This document shows positions 1 through 8,119 of a DNA stretch of 41,916 nt, piece after piece. This DNA comes from Deltaproteobacteria bacterium (GTDB taxonomy: Bacteria; Desulfobacterota; GWC2-55-46; UBA9637). The notes under the pieces are model-generated. The model was given only the letters and a program-made list of their open reading frames with translations, did not search any database and was not told the DNA's origin. The stretch covers positions 1 through 41,916 of the forward strand of contig JACQEJ010000118.1 of NCBI GenBank assembly GCA_016200645.1. The letters are read 5' to 3'. Each line of letters opens with the position of its first letter. The first letter of the stretch is position 1. Position numbers and translations under genes: made by a program.

Positions 1-11
1 CGGTAAAATAA

Positions 12-947
12 ATGCCCCTCTTTGACACTCTAATTAAAGAGTCTCCCGACCAAAAAGATGCACTTCAAAAATCTATACTGAAAAAGATAGAAGGAAAAAC
101 AGGACGCCCCATCATTGCTTATTTGTCAAGCTTTAGAGGCGAGGCGGCGATGATGTCACAAGAAGATAAATCGGCCATTGTTAACACGATAGTTGACCTA
201 GAGAAAGGTAGTGGTATTGATGTTATTATTCATAGCGGCGGTGGATTTGCTGAGGCTGCTGAAATGCTCGCTCACATACTTCGTTCTGAATTTAAACATG
301 TAAGATTTATAGTCCCACATTCTGCCAAGAGCGCTGCAACGATGCTCTGTTTAAGTGGTGACGAGATTCTCATGTATCCATCGTCTGAGCTTGGGCCAAT
401 TGATCCGCAAATTTCTGGGACTATAAGCGGCCCTGCCCAGTCTATCATAGATGGGTTTAATGACATTAAGAAGGTAGTTGAAAAAGACAAACGAGTGAAT
501 GGAGCGTTCATTCCGTTGCTCAACAAGATGGATGTGGCCACAATACAGAGATGCCAAAATGCCATCAATTACGGTAAGAAACTAGTAAAAGGATGGCTTA
601 CAGAATATATGTTAAATGGCGAGCGAGATGCTACCCAAAAAGCTGCATACATTGCAAAGTTTTTTAGTTCTCACAATAAACATTTGACCCACGGAAAGCC
701 AATAAAACTTCATGACCTTCAAAAAATGAAACTGAAAGTAAGAAACATTTTAACAGACTTTCCTGACATAGCAAATGATATATGGGAATTTTACTGTAGA
801 TACGAGCTAATATTCCAAGAAAAATCCGCTATTGCTAAAATCATTATGAGTAAAAATGGACTGATTGTTCGTATAACACCGCAGTTGCAATTGCAATTTA
901 CACCCCCAACGATTCCACAACCTCCGACATCTAAAATAGAAAAATAG
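12..947 (+). CDS. SDH-type serine protease (ClpP/crotonase fold)
   Basis: Encodes 311 residues resembling the serine dehydrogenase proteinase (SDH_sah) family of ClpP-fold proteins. Visible marks are a beta-strand followed by HSGGG (about 74-78), the oxyanion-type loop of this fold, and AKSAAT (105-110), where S107 is the likely nucleophile. Downstream LGPIDPQ is typical of SDH/SppA-like proteins. No signal peptide or membrane segment is seen, so a cytoplasmic protein is expected; the proline-rich C-terminus is probably disordered. The first ATG is only 11 bases from the window edge, so the true start could lie upstream. The gene looks more A+T-rich than the cimA and pilus genes and sits beside restriction-system debris, suggesting accessory DNA. 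The substrate is unknown. Confidence 0.75.
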   Translation: MPLFDTLIKESPDQKDALQKSILKKIEGKTGRPIIAYLSSFRGEAAMMSQEDKSAIVNTIVDLEKGSGIDVIIHSGGGFAEAAEMLAHILRSEFKHVRFIVPHSAKSAATMLCLSGDEILMYPSSELGPIDPQISGTISGPAQSIIDGFNDIKKVVEKDKRVNGAFIPLLNKMDVATIQRCQNAINYGKKLVKGWLTEYMLNGERDATQKAAYIAKFFSSHNKHLTHGKPIKLHDLQKMKLKVRNILTDFPDIANDIWEFYCRYELIFQEKSAIAKIIMSKNGLIVRITPQLQLQFTPPTIPQPPTSKIEK

Positions 948-1070
948 AAAAAGGGGACTGATTTATTTGCTCTTCTTCAGATTACTACTATTTTAGACGT
1001 AAAGGTTGGGTTGCAGAATAAATAGTTTTGGATTATAATAAGCACAAAGATTTTAGAAAGGAAATATCTT
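948..1070. other. A+T-rich intergenic stretch
   Basis: No gene or clear RNA structure is visible between the protease gene and the next small ORF. The bases just after the protease stop (AAAAAGGGGACTGATTTATT) look like a dispersed non-coding repeat edge, but no second copy was found in the window. A purine-rich GAAAGGAAA lies before the ATG at 1071. Confidence 0.4.
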
Positions 1071-1280
1071 ATGCTCAAGCAGACTATGCAGGGAGATAAT
1101 TGCAAAATGTCAACGGTTATAATGCCGCTAACAAATGAGGGTTATATTACTCCTCTAATCATGCCGGAGAGATTTAGCAGCACTTCTACACCGAGTAAAG
1201 TTCCCCTTATTCCTACAGAACTTAATTCTGTAACCGAACCGAAGGCATTTCAAGAAAGCCATGTTGTTATTCAACTATGA
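1071..1280 (+). CDS. small hypothetical protein (69 aa)
   Basis: Sixty-nine codons starting ATG behind a purine-rich stretch that can serve as ribosome binding site. No domain is recognised; the sequence is rich in Pro, Thr and Ser with no membrane segment. Its stop overlaps the ATG of the next small ORF (ATGA), the classic arrangement for translational coupling and the main support for both being real. It lies in a degraded accessory stretch, so it may be a remnant. Confidence 0.35.
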   Translation: MLKQTMQGDNCKMSTVIMPLTNEGYITPLIMPERFSSTSTPSKVPLIPTELNSVTEPKAFQESHVVIQL

Positions 1281-1450
1281 AGAAGAAAATGACAAAAAAT
1301 ACAAAGAATTCATTAGAAATAAAAGAACGGTATCATCAAGAGATTATCGTAAAACCCGCCCAACGGCTATTGGAGGCTTTACTTAAAGCCGAAGCAAAGG
1401 AAGTATCTGCTCTTACAAAAACCCAAAAGGTTTCTACCGCTTCCCGATAA
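1277..1450 (+). CDS. small hypothetical protein (57 aa), ATGA-coupled
   Basis: Fifty-seven codons beginning inside the stop of the preceding ORF (ATGA overlap) and ending TAA at 1448-1450. The product is very basic at the N-terminus and then predicted helical (EIKERYHQEIIVKPAQRLL). No family is recognised. Its last codons overlap the 3' end of an opposite-strand UPF0175-like fragment, so at least one of the two is probably no longer functional. Confidence 0.35.
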   Translation: MKKKMTKNTKNSLEIKERYHQEIIVKPAQRLLEALLKAEAKEVSALTKTQKVSTASR

Positions 1451-1550
1451 GTTCGAAAAACTCTTTCTTTGTAATTCCCATTACATCTGCCCATTCTTCA
1501 GCAATCAATTTTTTCTTTGCAACTCCATACCCGAAAAATCCCGCGCGCTC
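1434..1550 (-). pseudogene. UPF0175-like antitoxin, C-terminal fragment
   Basis: Read on the minus strand this gives about 38 codons ending TAG (complement of 1434-1436). It contains FGYGVAKKKLIAEEWADVMG and then ITKKEFFELIGKR, the helix-turn-helix-like end of UPF0175 proteins, which are commonly annotated as toxin-antitoxin components. The 5' part is missing: the reading breaks near 1550, exactly where an HsdS-like fragment starts on the other strand. I infer a truncated gene joined to unrelated DNA. Family assignment is from motif resemblance only. Confidence 0.45.
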
Positions 1551-1634
1551 AAGGAATTGCAAAAACAGACGGCAGAGGATTTATCCGCCCTCAAGCAATC
1601 AATTCTTCATCAGGCATTCGACGGAATGCTGTAA
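1542..1634 (+). pseudogene. HsdS (type I restriction specificity subunit) C-terminal fragment
   Basis: An open stretch without a start codon ends in ELQKQTAEDLSALKQ followed by SILHQAFDGML and stop. This Leu-rich helix closing with S-I-L-x-x-A-F-x-G is the characteristic C-terminus of type I restriction HsdS subunits. Only about 30 codons remain and no hsdM or hsdR is in the window. The remnant indicates that a type I restriction locus once occupied this site. Confidence 0.55.
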
Positions 1635-1710
1635 GGTGTTAAATGATCCCGCAGTGCGGTAATTTGTTGATTTTCCAATGCTTCATTGATATAGTTATCA
1701 AATACCAAGA
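1630..1710 (-). pseudogene. possible second HsdS-like remnant, opposite strand
   Basis: On the minus strand the bases up to about 1709 read VFDNYINEALENQQITALRD followed by HLTPY, resembling the coiled-coil and ALRDxLLP segment near the end of HsdS proteins. It is very short, lacks start and stop, and points opposite to the other HsdS fragment. It is a weak call, supported mainly by its position in the same debris field. Confidence 0.25.
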
Positions 1711-2008
1711 ATGTTAAAAAAACAAAGAGTGCGTGATATATATTTAAAAAGCCAACAAGGTGAGCTTATGCCTGCAGATGCTCTAAACAAATTAAAATAT
1801 CTGACGGATAAAAAGAAGTTGGCTGTTCAGAGGTTTGAAACCGCAGTCATGGATATGTTGTTGAATAATCTGATACTGCTGGAGGCCTTTGGTTCAAAGA
1901 TACGGGGCGAAAGAAATCGCAGAGAGTGAATTGCTCAAGGCAAACAGATTTATAAAAGAGATTAAAAGCTATATTGAGAAGGTGGATGTTGCAAGGCTTA
2001 AAAAGTGA
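1711..2008 (+). pseudogene. frameshifted small helical protein
   Basis: Translation from ATG 1711 gives a helical, Lys/Leu-rich protein (72 codons to a stop at 1929). The neighbouring frame continues it naturally: removing one A near 1897-1903 (AAAGATACGGGG) turns the reading into FGSKYGAKEIAESELLKANR and on to DVARLKK, stop TGA 2006-2008. The restored protein would have about 98 residues and end just before the cimA start at 2015. Either a real one-base frameshift or a sequencing/assembly error explains this. The family is not recognised; the coiled-coil character suggests an interaction or regulatory protein. Confidence 0.5.
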
Positions 2009-2014
2009 GGAAAA

Positions 2015-3610
2015 GTGACTGTTAGACTCTACGACACAACACTACGGGACGGCACACAGGCAGAGGATATAAATTTCTCTGTTGAGGATAAAGTGCGCAT
2101 TGCCCAGAGGCTGGATGAGCTCGGCATCCACTATATTGAGGGAGGATGGCCGGGCTCAAATCCGAGGGATATTCAATTTTTCAAAGAGGCGAAGTCTGTA
2201 AAGCTATCAAATGCCAGGCTGGTTGCGTTTGGGAGCACGCAAAGGGCTGGTGTAAAGGCAAAGGATGATGCAAATATAAAGGCCCTTTTAAAGGCAGACA
2301 CCGGCGCTATAACAATCTTTGGCAAGAGCTGGGACCTTCATGTAAAAGAGGCATTAAAGATATCGCTGGAAGAAAACATTGACCTTATCCATGACTCTCT
2401 TAAGTTTTTAAAGGAAAGGGTGGATGAGGTATTTTACGACGCCGAGCATTTCTTTGACGGCTATAAAGCAAATCCGGAATATGCATTAAAGACACTGAAG
2501 ACTGCTGAGGAAGCAGGCGCAGACTGCCTTGTTTTATGCGATACAAACGGCGGGACACTGCCTGATGAGCTGATTGAGATTATAAGGGATGTGAAGCACC
2601 ATATGACAGCCCCTTTCGGAATCCATGCCCACAATGATTCAGAGACCGCTGTTGCAAACTCCATCCTTGCAGTAAAGGAGGGGGCAGTTCAGGTGCATGG
2701 CACAATAAACGGCTTTGGCGAAAGGTGCGGAAATGCAAATCTCTGCTCCATTATCCCCAATCTTAAGATTAAGTTTGGCATAGATTGTATCAGCTCCGAG
2801 CAATTAAGAAAATTGAGAGAGGTATCCAGATTTGTCTATGAGTTGGCAAATCTGCCCCACAACAAGCATCAGGCATATGTGGGAGACAGCGCCTTTGCGC
2901 ACAAGGCTGGTGTGCATGTGAGCGCAGTCCTTAAAAGGCCTGAAACTTATGAGCATATAAGACCGGACATGGTTGGCAATCATCAAAGGGTTTTAGTCTC
3001 TGATCTTTCCGGCAAATCAAACATCATTTATAAGGCAAAGGAATTTGGCATTGATATAAACAGTAAAGACCCGATTGTTCAGAATATAATCAAGACCCTC
3101 AAAGAGCTTGAGCATCAGGGCTTTCAGTATGAAGGCGCAGAGGCATCTTTTGAACTGTTGATGCAGAAGGCTATGAAGGCGAGGAAAAAATATTTTAAGC
3201 TCCTCGGCTTCAGGGTGATTGATGAAAAGAAAAAGGAGAGTGAGCCGCCATATGCTGAGGCAACGATAAAGCTTGAGGTTAACGGCAGGGTTGAGCACAC
3301 AGCCAGCGTAGGAAATGGCCCTGTCAATGCCCTGGATAATGCGCTGAGAAAAGCGCTTGAGAAATTTTATCCTCATTTAAAGGATGTTGAGCTTCTTGAT
3401 TTTAAAGTCAGGGTTTTGACCGCCGGAAAAGGCACTGCCGCATCTGTCAGGGTTTTGGTAGAATCAGGAGATGGAAAAGAAAAATGGGGAACCGTCGGCG
3501 TTTCAGAAAATGTGATTGAGGCAAGCTGGCAGGCGCTTGTGGACAGCCTTGAATATAAACTCTATAAAGATGGGAAGGCAAATGTCAAGAGGGGAAGAGG
3601 CAAACCTTGA
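2015..3610 (+). CDS. cimA: (R)-citramalate synthase
   Basis: A 531-residue member of the HMG-CoA lyase-like/LeuA superfamily that condenses pyruvate with acetyl-CoA to citramalate, the threonine-independent entry to isoleucine synthesis. The N-terminus has [12 protein letters not shown], with catalytic Arg and metal-binding Asp, and [19 protein letters not shown] carries metal-binding histidines, and [11 protein letters not shown] is the family signature near residues 235-245. The C-terminal 130 residues form a LeuA dimer-type allosteric domain. The EGGWPG variant and about 530-residue length separate CimA from 2-isopropylmalate synthase. Start is GTG 2015, with GAGG four bases upstream. The 3' end overlaps the next gene. 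Confidence 0.93.
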   Translation: MTVRLYDTTLRDGTQAEDINFSVEDKVRIAQRLDELGIHYIEGGWPGSNPRDIQFFKEAKSVKLSNARLVAFGSTQRAGVKAKDDANIKALLKADTGAITIFGKSWDLHVKEALKISLEENIDLIHDSLKFLKERVDEVFYDAEHFFDGYKANPEYALKTLKTAEEAGADCLVLCDTNGGTLPDELIEIIRDVKHHMTAPFGIHAHNDSETAVANSILAVKEGAVQVHGTINGFGERCGNANLCSIIPNLKIKFGIDCISSEQLRKLREVSRFVYELANLPHNKHQAYVGDSAFAHKAGVHVSAVLKRPETYEHIRPDMVGNHQRVLVSDLSGKSNIIYKAKEFGIDINSKDPIVQNIIKTLKELEHQGFQYEGAEASFELLMQKAMKARKKYFKLLGFRVIDEKKKESEPPYAEATIKLEVNGRVEHTASVGNGPVNALDNALRKALEKFYPHLKDVELLDFKVRVLTAGKGTAASVRVLVESGDGKEKWGTVGVSENVIEASWQALVDSLEYKLYKDGKANVKRGRGKP

Positions 3611-4106
3611 TAAGAAAGATGCAGATGGGCAGGCAAGGAACATTGCCCTCCTTATCATAGCCCTCTTCCTTTTCGTTATCTACTTCTGGAGAGAATTTTC
3701 CATCGCTCCCGAACGCATCCGGTTATCGAGTTCGCCTTTAAAAAAACAAACCATTGTTGAAATAGAAGAGCCTTCCGGTTTAAGCAGGGTCTATTCATTG
3801 CCGGAAGGATCGGAAATAAAAAACGGCTCAAAGATTACCCTGCATAAAGATGGCGCCATTGATGTCGGTTTGATGAGCGGAGAAAAGCATATCATCTTTT
3901 CCATCCCTCTTGATATAAATAAGGCTGCAGCGCAGGATTTCGAGGCCCTCCCGGACATTGGGCCAAAACTTGCTGAAAGGATTGTTGAGACAAGGGAAAG
4001 GCTTGGGGGTTTTAAGACGGTGCGAGACCTTAAGAGGGTAAAAGGGATAGGCGATAAAAAACTGAAAAAGATACAGGAATGGATAACCGTTGAAAGCAAC
4101 GGCTAA
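3582..4106 (+). CDS. membrane-anchored ComEA-like helix-hairpin-helix protein
   Basis: A 174-residue protein with a short cytoplasmic N-terminus and one membrane segment ([17 protein letters not shown]). A linker domain is followed by a C-terminal (HhH)2 module: [20 protein letters not shown] then [20 protein letters not shown]. This is the DNA-binding module of ComEA, the receptor that pulls DNA across the envelope in competence, so periplasmic DNA binding is inferred. ATG 3582 lies 28 bases inside the end of cimA behind GGGAAGG; an upstream in-frame start at 3516 would add a non-homologous extension inside cimA. Proximity to the pilus operon fits a DNA-uptake role. Confidence 0.78.
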   Translation: MSRGEEANLDKKDADGQARNIALLIIALFLFVIYFWREFSIAPERIRLSSSPLKKQTIVEIEEPSGLSRVYSLPEGSEIKNGSKITLHKDGAIDVGLMSGEKHIIFSIPLDINKAAAQDFEALPDIGPKLAERIVETRERLGGFKTVRDLKRVKGIGDKKLKKIQEWITVESNG

Positions 4107-4131
4107 AAAAACCGCAAGCATAAAATTTTCC

Positions 4132-4160
4132 TTGACAGCATGTTTTTTTTAGGATACAAC
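4132..4160 (+). promoter_or_regulatory. sigma-70-type promoter for the merR-pilus operon
   Basis: TTGACA at 4132-4137 matches the -35 consensus exactly. With a 17-base spacer, the -10 is TACAAC (4155-4160), four of six consensus bases. The leader to the merR ATG is about 115 bases. Read from sequence only. Confidence 0.6.
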
Positions 4161-4164
4161 TGTA

Positions 4165-4215
4165 GAAAAATAAATATAAATCTAAATCAAAATCCAAATA
4201 TAAAAGGCTAAAGGT
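4165..4215. repeat. A+T-rich heptamer-like direct repeat
   Basis: The leader holds near-repeats with a roughly seven-base rhythm (AATCTAA, ATCAAAA, TCCAAAT). Unlike most heptamer loci in this window there is no clear complementary reverse array. Confidence 0.4.
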
Positions 4216-4282
4216 TGGAGAAAATCCTGCTGGAAGGCGAAGGACTCTTTTCTGCAGCCTCTCTAGCGGGAGAGAAAAAACT

Positions 4283-4531
4283 ATGAAGACATCTCAAATA
4301 TTGGAAAAGACAGGCATCCCGAGGCATAAACTCTATTACCTGGAGCAGAAAGGGTATATAACTCCGCAGCGCATTCCGATGGGAGACCTTGAGGCGCGGG
4401 AATACAGCGGCGCCGATGTAAAAAAGATAGAGCTTATATGGAAATACCTGAAAAAGGGTTTTAAGCATAAGGCTGCATATCAGAAGGCTATGGACGAGTT
4501 TGACGGGAGATCCGTTAAAAAGGGTAAATAG
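4283..4531 (+). CDS. MerR-family DNA-binding protein (82 aa)
   Basis: A compact winged helix-turn-helix protein. TSQILEKTGIPRHKLYYLEQ and the following KGYITP are the recognition helix and wing of MerR proteins, and YSGADVKKIELIWKYLKKGF is the second helical repeat. It has no effector-binding domain or long dimerisation helix, so it resembles the small MerR-like regulators found with envelope operons. A GGGAGAG ribosome site precedes ATG 4283. First gene behind the 4132 promoter and 31 bases before the ExeA-like ATPase, it may control the pilus operon. Confidence 0.8.
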   Translation: MKTSQILEKTGIPRHKLYYLEQKGYITPQRIPMGDLEAREYSGADVKKIELIWKYLKKGFKHKAAYQKAMDEFDGRSVKKGK

Positions 4532-4548
4532 ATGTTTCATTTTTCAAT

Positions 4549-4561
4549 GGAGCGAAGCGAC
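4549..4561 (+). repeat. start-proximal 13-mer GGAGCGAAGCGAC, copy 1
   Basis: This 13-mer lies one base before the ATG of the ExeA-like gene. The identical 13-mer sits directly before the ATG of the PHP gene (22060-22072). Its GGAG can act as the ribosome binding site. Confidence 0.6.
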
Positions 4562-4562
4562 G

Positions 4563-6197
4563 ATGGTGTATGAAAAGTTTTTCTATTTAAAAGAGAATCC
4601 ATTTAGCATAACCCCTGACGCAAAATTTTTATATTTGAGCAAAAAGCATCAGGAGGCGTTGGACCTCCTTTTGTTTGGCATATCAGAGCGCAAAGGCTTC
4701 CTGCTGCTATCAGGTGAGGTTGGCACCGGGAAAACGACAATTTGCAGGGCGCTTCTCGATAAATTAAATTCAAAGGTGAAGAGCGCGCTGATACTGAATC
4801 CGCTTCTGTCTGACCTTGAATTAATTGGGGCTGTCAATGAAGACTTTGGCCTCAAGGCAAACAGATCATCCCTCAAGGAGCAGCTTGATATTTTAAATTC
4901 TTTTCTGCTGAAAAGGGCAGAGGACGGAGGAAATGCGGTTGTAATAATAGACGAGGCGCAGAATTTAAGCACGAAGACGCTGGAGATGATAAGGCTTCTC
5001 TCCAACCTTGAAACGGAAAAGATGAAGCTTCTCCAGATAGTTTTGGTTGGCCAGCCTGAGCTGCGGGAAAAACTTAAGCTGCCTGAACTCCGCCAGTTAA
5101 ACCAGAGGGTTGTAGTACGGTGCCATTTGAAGCCGTTACATTTTGAAGAGACCAAGGCGTATATATTTAAACGGCTTACCATTGCAGGCGGCAAGGGAAA
5201 TATAAGATTTACATCAACGGCGTTGAAATCAATATACGATGCGAGTTCCGGCATCCCCCGGCTGATAAATATCGTGTGCGATAGGGCATTGACAGCGGCC
5301 TTTGTAGCCGGTAAGAGGGTAATTGATGACGAGATAGAGAAAAAGGCGGTAGAGGAGCTGGATATGGACGGGACGTTGAGAAAGGATGTTGAGATACCCT
5401 ATAAAAAGTCAGGAATGAAAGGCCGAAAGTCAAGGGCCGGGCAGGTAATGTATCTGGCAGTGTCCGCTGTGAGTATTGCCGCAATATTTGCAGTGTGGTG
5501 GAATGGTAAAAAGCAGGAAGCCGTGGTTGCAATCACTCCGATTATAAAGTCTGCTGCAGAGCCCGTCAACCTGTCGTCTCCTCCAGTGAGTAAAATTGCT
5601 GACCAATCCTTATCATCGCAAAAAGATGTAAACTCCCCCGGAACCCTGCATACAGAAAGGGATAAAAAAGCCGACCAAGCAGGCGGCCTCAATGCAAAGG
5701 CATTGAACGAGGTAAAAGGAGATAAAGAGGTTTCGCGACCGCAGGCCGACATAAAAAGTGAGAAGGCAACTCAGGTTGTATCATCACCGGAATATAATTT
5801 AGAAAGCAATAAGGCACGGGCCATGCAAACTGAAGAGAATACGGTTCAACCGCCTGTGAAAGGTCAGGTGACATTCAAAGGTTTACTAGTCCTTGTCAAT
5901 GGAGTTGAACATACTATCTCCAACAGTGAAACATTGGAGGTTATGAAAGGGGATAAGCTCAAGATAGTTGATGCAACAGTGGAAGGCGCTGCCGGCAAGG
6001 ATGTATCGGTAAATCTACTCGGTTTCGTTCCCAAGGGGCCTGTCAATAAAGGCGAGGATAGAGGCTATCTGATTGACACCGCAAAAGACCTCCGGGTTAA
6101 ATATTCCATAAAAGGACAGGGTGTGCAATATCCGATTGTGGTAAAATTTGGAGATAACAAGATTGGAGAAGTTTTTATAAAAATAGTGAGCAGGTAG
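4563..6197 (+). CDS. ExeA/MshM-like AAA ATPase with C-terminal membrane anchor
   Basis: A 544-residue protein. Residues 1-270 form the ExeA/GspA-type AAA domain: FFYLKENPFSITPDAKFLYL at the N-terminus, Walker A GEVGTGKTT (51-59), Walker B VVIIDEAQ (126-133) and the arginine-rich region SGIPRLINIVCDRAL. A membrane segment (YLAVSAVSIAAIFAVWW) near residue 300 is followed by a low-complexity linker and a periplasmic-type beta domain. Family members act in secretin/pilus assembly through the cell wall. ATG 4563 is chosen because homology starts there and GGAG precedes it; the open frame extends back to 4500 into merR. The next gene (GspB/MshN-like) is its usual partner. Confidence 0.85.
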   Translation: MVYEKFFYLKENPFSITPDAKFLYLSKKHQEALDLLLFGISERKGFLLLSGEVGTGKTTICRALLDKLNSKVKSALILNPLLSDLELIGAVNEDFGLKANRSSLKEQLDILNSFLLKRAEDGGNAVVIIDEAQNLSTKTLEMIRLLSNLETEKMKLLQIVLVGQPELREKLKLPELRQLNQRVVVRCHLKPLHFEETKAYIFKRLTIAGGKGNIRFTSTALKSIYDASSGIPRLINIVCDRALTAAFVAGKRVIDDEIEKKAVEELDMDGTLRKDVEIPYKKSGMKGRKSRAGQVMYLAVSAVSIAAIFAVWWNGKKQEAVVAITPIIKSAAEPVNLSSPPVSKIADQSLSSQKDVNSPGTLHTERDKKADQAGGLNAKALNEVKGDKEVSRPQADIKSEKATQVVSSPEYNLESNKARAMQTEENTVQPPVKGQVTFKGLLVLVNGVEHTISNSETLEVMKGDKLKIVDATVEGAAGKDVSVNLLGFVPKGPVNKGEDRGYLIDTAKDLRVKYSIKGQGVQYPIVVKFGDNKIGEVFIKIVSR

Positions 6198-6228
6198 GGC
6201 AGGACATGTTCTGCCCCTACAATTTTTT
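6193..6228 (+). terminator. terminator-like hairpin abutting the next start codon
   Basis: GTAGGGCAG pairs with CTGCCCCTAC (one bulge) around GACATGTT and is followed by AATTTTTT, after which ATG 6229 begins at once. It has the form of an intrinsic terminator, yet sits inside an operon where a ribosome binding site is expected. The stem sequence resembles widely dispersed GTAGGGGCAGG-type palindromes, so it may be an inserted repeat giving partial termination or mRNA processing. Confidence 0.55.
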
Positions 6229-7065
6229 ATGAGTTTAATACATCAGGCGCTTAAGAAAGCGCAGATACCGCAAGATACCGATGTTCTGGCCGCAGACAGC
6301 GAACAAGGGAAAGGACACATATACTTTCATATCCCTGCGGCAAGAGCGAGGTTTATTTTCATAGTTTTTCTGTTCATCGCTTTTTTTGCAGGATGGTGGA
6401 TTGCAGACAGGATCGGTTTGTTTGCTCCGCAAAAACAGCAGCCTCGCCTAAAATCTCCGGAGCAAGCCGCTCCTGTCCAGAGGATAGATGCCGCGGCGAG
6501 CGTGAAAAATAGCGGCATGACCGCATTGAACCAAACTGCCCCAGCGGGCGGAGAGCGGGGGAACCGTTTTGAAGCGGAGCTGGAAGCGGCAAGGACGCAG
6601 AATCTGAAGGGAATAGAGCTTTATCAACATGGTAAGATTTCTCTTGCCCTGAATGAGTTTCTGGCTTCCATTAAGACATTTCCGGAATATGCGGAGGCGT
6701 ATAATAATCTGGGATTAACCTACAAACAGCTTGGCGATATGAAAAGAGCGGAGGACAGTTATAACAAGGCTCTCCGCTATAAATCCGATTATCCCGAGGC
6801 CATGAATAATTACGGCGTTTTCTTAGAGGCAAAAGGCAATTCAAAGGCGGCTCAGGAATATTTCAAAAAGGCCATCCTGACCAAACCCGATTATCCCGAC
6901 CCGTATCTTAATATGGCTATTTCTCTTGAGAAAGACAGGAGATTCAATGAGGCGATAACTTACTATGAAGGCTTTCTGTCCCACAGCACGCAGGGGGATG
7001 ATCTTCTCGGCAAGGGTGTGAGCGAGAGGATACTTTATTTAAGGCTGAAGGCTGAAGAAAATTAG
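6229..7065 (+). CDS. MshN/GspB-like inner-membrane TPR protein
   Basis: A 278-residue bitopic protein. The N-terminus MSLIHQALKKAQ is the conserved opening of GspB/MshN-type partners of ExeA ATPases. A membrane helix (FIFIVFLFIAFFAGWWIADR) is followed by a linker and three or four tetratricopeptide repeats (AEAYNNLGLTYKQLGDMKRA, PEAMNNYGVFLEAKGNSKAA and a third after KPDYPDPYLN). TPRs probably scaffold pilus or secretin assembly in the periplasm. No Shine-Dalgarno is visible because the start abuts a hairpin and T-run. It lies between the ATPase and pilM. Confidence 0.85.
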   Translation: MSLIHQALKKAQIPQDTDVLAADSEQGKGHIYFHIPAARARFIFIVFLFIAFFAGWWIADRIGLFAPQKQQPRLKSPEQAAPVQRIDAAASVKNSGMTALNQTAPAGGERGNRFEAELEAARTQNLKGIELYQHGKISLALNEFLASIKTFPEYAEAYNNLGLTYKQLGDMKRAEDSYNKALRYKSDYPEAMNNYGVFLEAKGNSKAAQEYFKKAILTKPDYPDPYLNMAISLEKDRRFNEAITYYEGFLSHSTQGDDLLGKGVSERILYLRLKAEEN

Positions 7066-7081
7066 GCGGAAGGAGATTTCT

Positions 7082-8119
7082 GTGTTCATTTTTGACAGAG
7101 GCGGTCTTACCGGTGTTGATATAGGCTCTTATGCTGCAAAGGTCGTAAGGATAAAAGGGAAAGGGACTAACCGTTCCCTTGAGGCGGTCGGATACTCAAG
7201 GCTTGACCAAATAACGTTTCCCCATGACAGCTCAAAATTAAGCGAGATGCTTAGAAATCTTTTTAATGCCAACAGAATCAAGACAAAAAATGTTAGAGCG
7301 GCGCTTTCAGGCGGTTCTTTGGTTCTGACGCATCTGCATCTGCCCAATATGCCTAAAAAAGATTTGAAGGAGGCGGTGCGCTGGGAGATGCGAAAACAGG
7401 TTACTTTCCCTCCGGAAGAGCTGGTCTGCGATTTTACTACCCTTGGAGAAGCAAAAAGGGGCGAGGAATCCGCGCTTTCTCTGATGGCGTTTGGCGCCCA
7501 GAAAAAGGATGTGGAGCAATTGATGAGGATCCTTGAGGCTGCGCTCTTAGAGCCTGTTGCCGTGGATGTGGCGCCCATGGCCATGCTCGCATGTTTTGAC
7601 TATAACAATGTCTGGGAAAACGGCGTAAATTATTCCATGATAGATATTGGCGATTCAAAATCAACCCTTGCTATATTCAAAGACAAGAAACTTTTGTTCG
7701 CCAGAGAGATACCCATAGCCGGCAGGGAGATAACCATCGCTGTTATGAATAAACTGGCATGCAGTGAAGAGATAGCGGAAAGAGAAAAGATCAGATGCGG
7801 GATCGTGCGCTCAGGCGAAAGAGACGCCGAGGTTGTGGATGTCATATCAGCCGTTGTGGAAAGATTGGCTGCGGAGGCGCACAGGTCATTTGACTATTAT
7901 CAGGCGCAGTTCAGAGAAGGGGGCATCGGCAAGATTTTTCTCTGCGGCGGAACCGCACGGCTGAAAGGGATAGATGATTTTTTTGCAAACATCCTGGGGA
8001 TTCCCTGCTTTACAGACGACCCGCTGCGCAATATCAAGATAGAATCAAAAAGATTTGATGCGGCAAGAATCAGGGAGTTTGCTCCTGACCTTGCTGTCAG
8101 CGTGGGTTTAGCGCTATGA
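7082..8119 (+). CDS. pilM: type IV pilus assembly protein PilM
   Basis: A 345-residue actin/FtsA-fold protein. The opening GGLTGVDIGSYAAKVVRIKG is the phosphate-1 loop of the SHS2/FtsA family, and YSMIDIGDSKSTLAIF and IFLCGGTARLKGIDDF are the second phosphate and adenosine motifs. PilM is a cytoplasmic ring component that binds the PilN N-terminal tail. GTG 7082 follows AAGGAG with good spacing. Its stop overlaps the pilN start in ATGA, implying coupled synthesis. Confidence 0.93.
   Translation: MFIFDRGGLTGVDIGSYAAKVVRIKGKGTNRSLEAVGYSRLDQITFPHDSSKLSEMLRNLFNANRIKTKNVRAALSGGSLVLTHLHLPNMPKKDLKEAVRWEMRKQVTFPPEELVCDFTTLGEAKRGEESALSLMAFGAQKKDVEQLMRILEAALLEPVAVDVAPMAMLACFDYNNVWENGVNYSMIDIGDSKSTLAIFKDKKLLFAREIPIAGREITIAVMNKLACSEEIAEREKIRCGIVRSGERDAEVVDVISAVVERLAAEAHRSFDYYQAQFREGGIGKIFLCGGTARLKGIDDFFANILGIPCFTDDPLRNIKIESKRFDAARIREFAPDLAVSVGLAL

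Noticed and set aside
3017-3376. 119-residue minus-strand ORF inside cimA
   Set aside because: It lies wholly within a well-supported gene and lacks any recognisable motif; a shadow frame.
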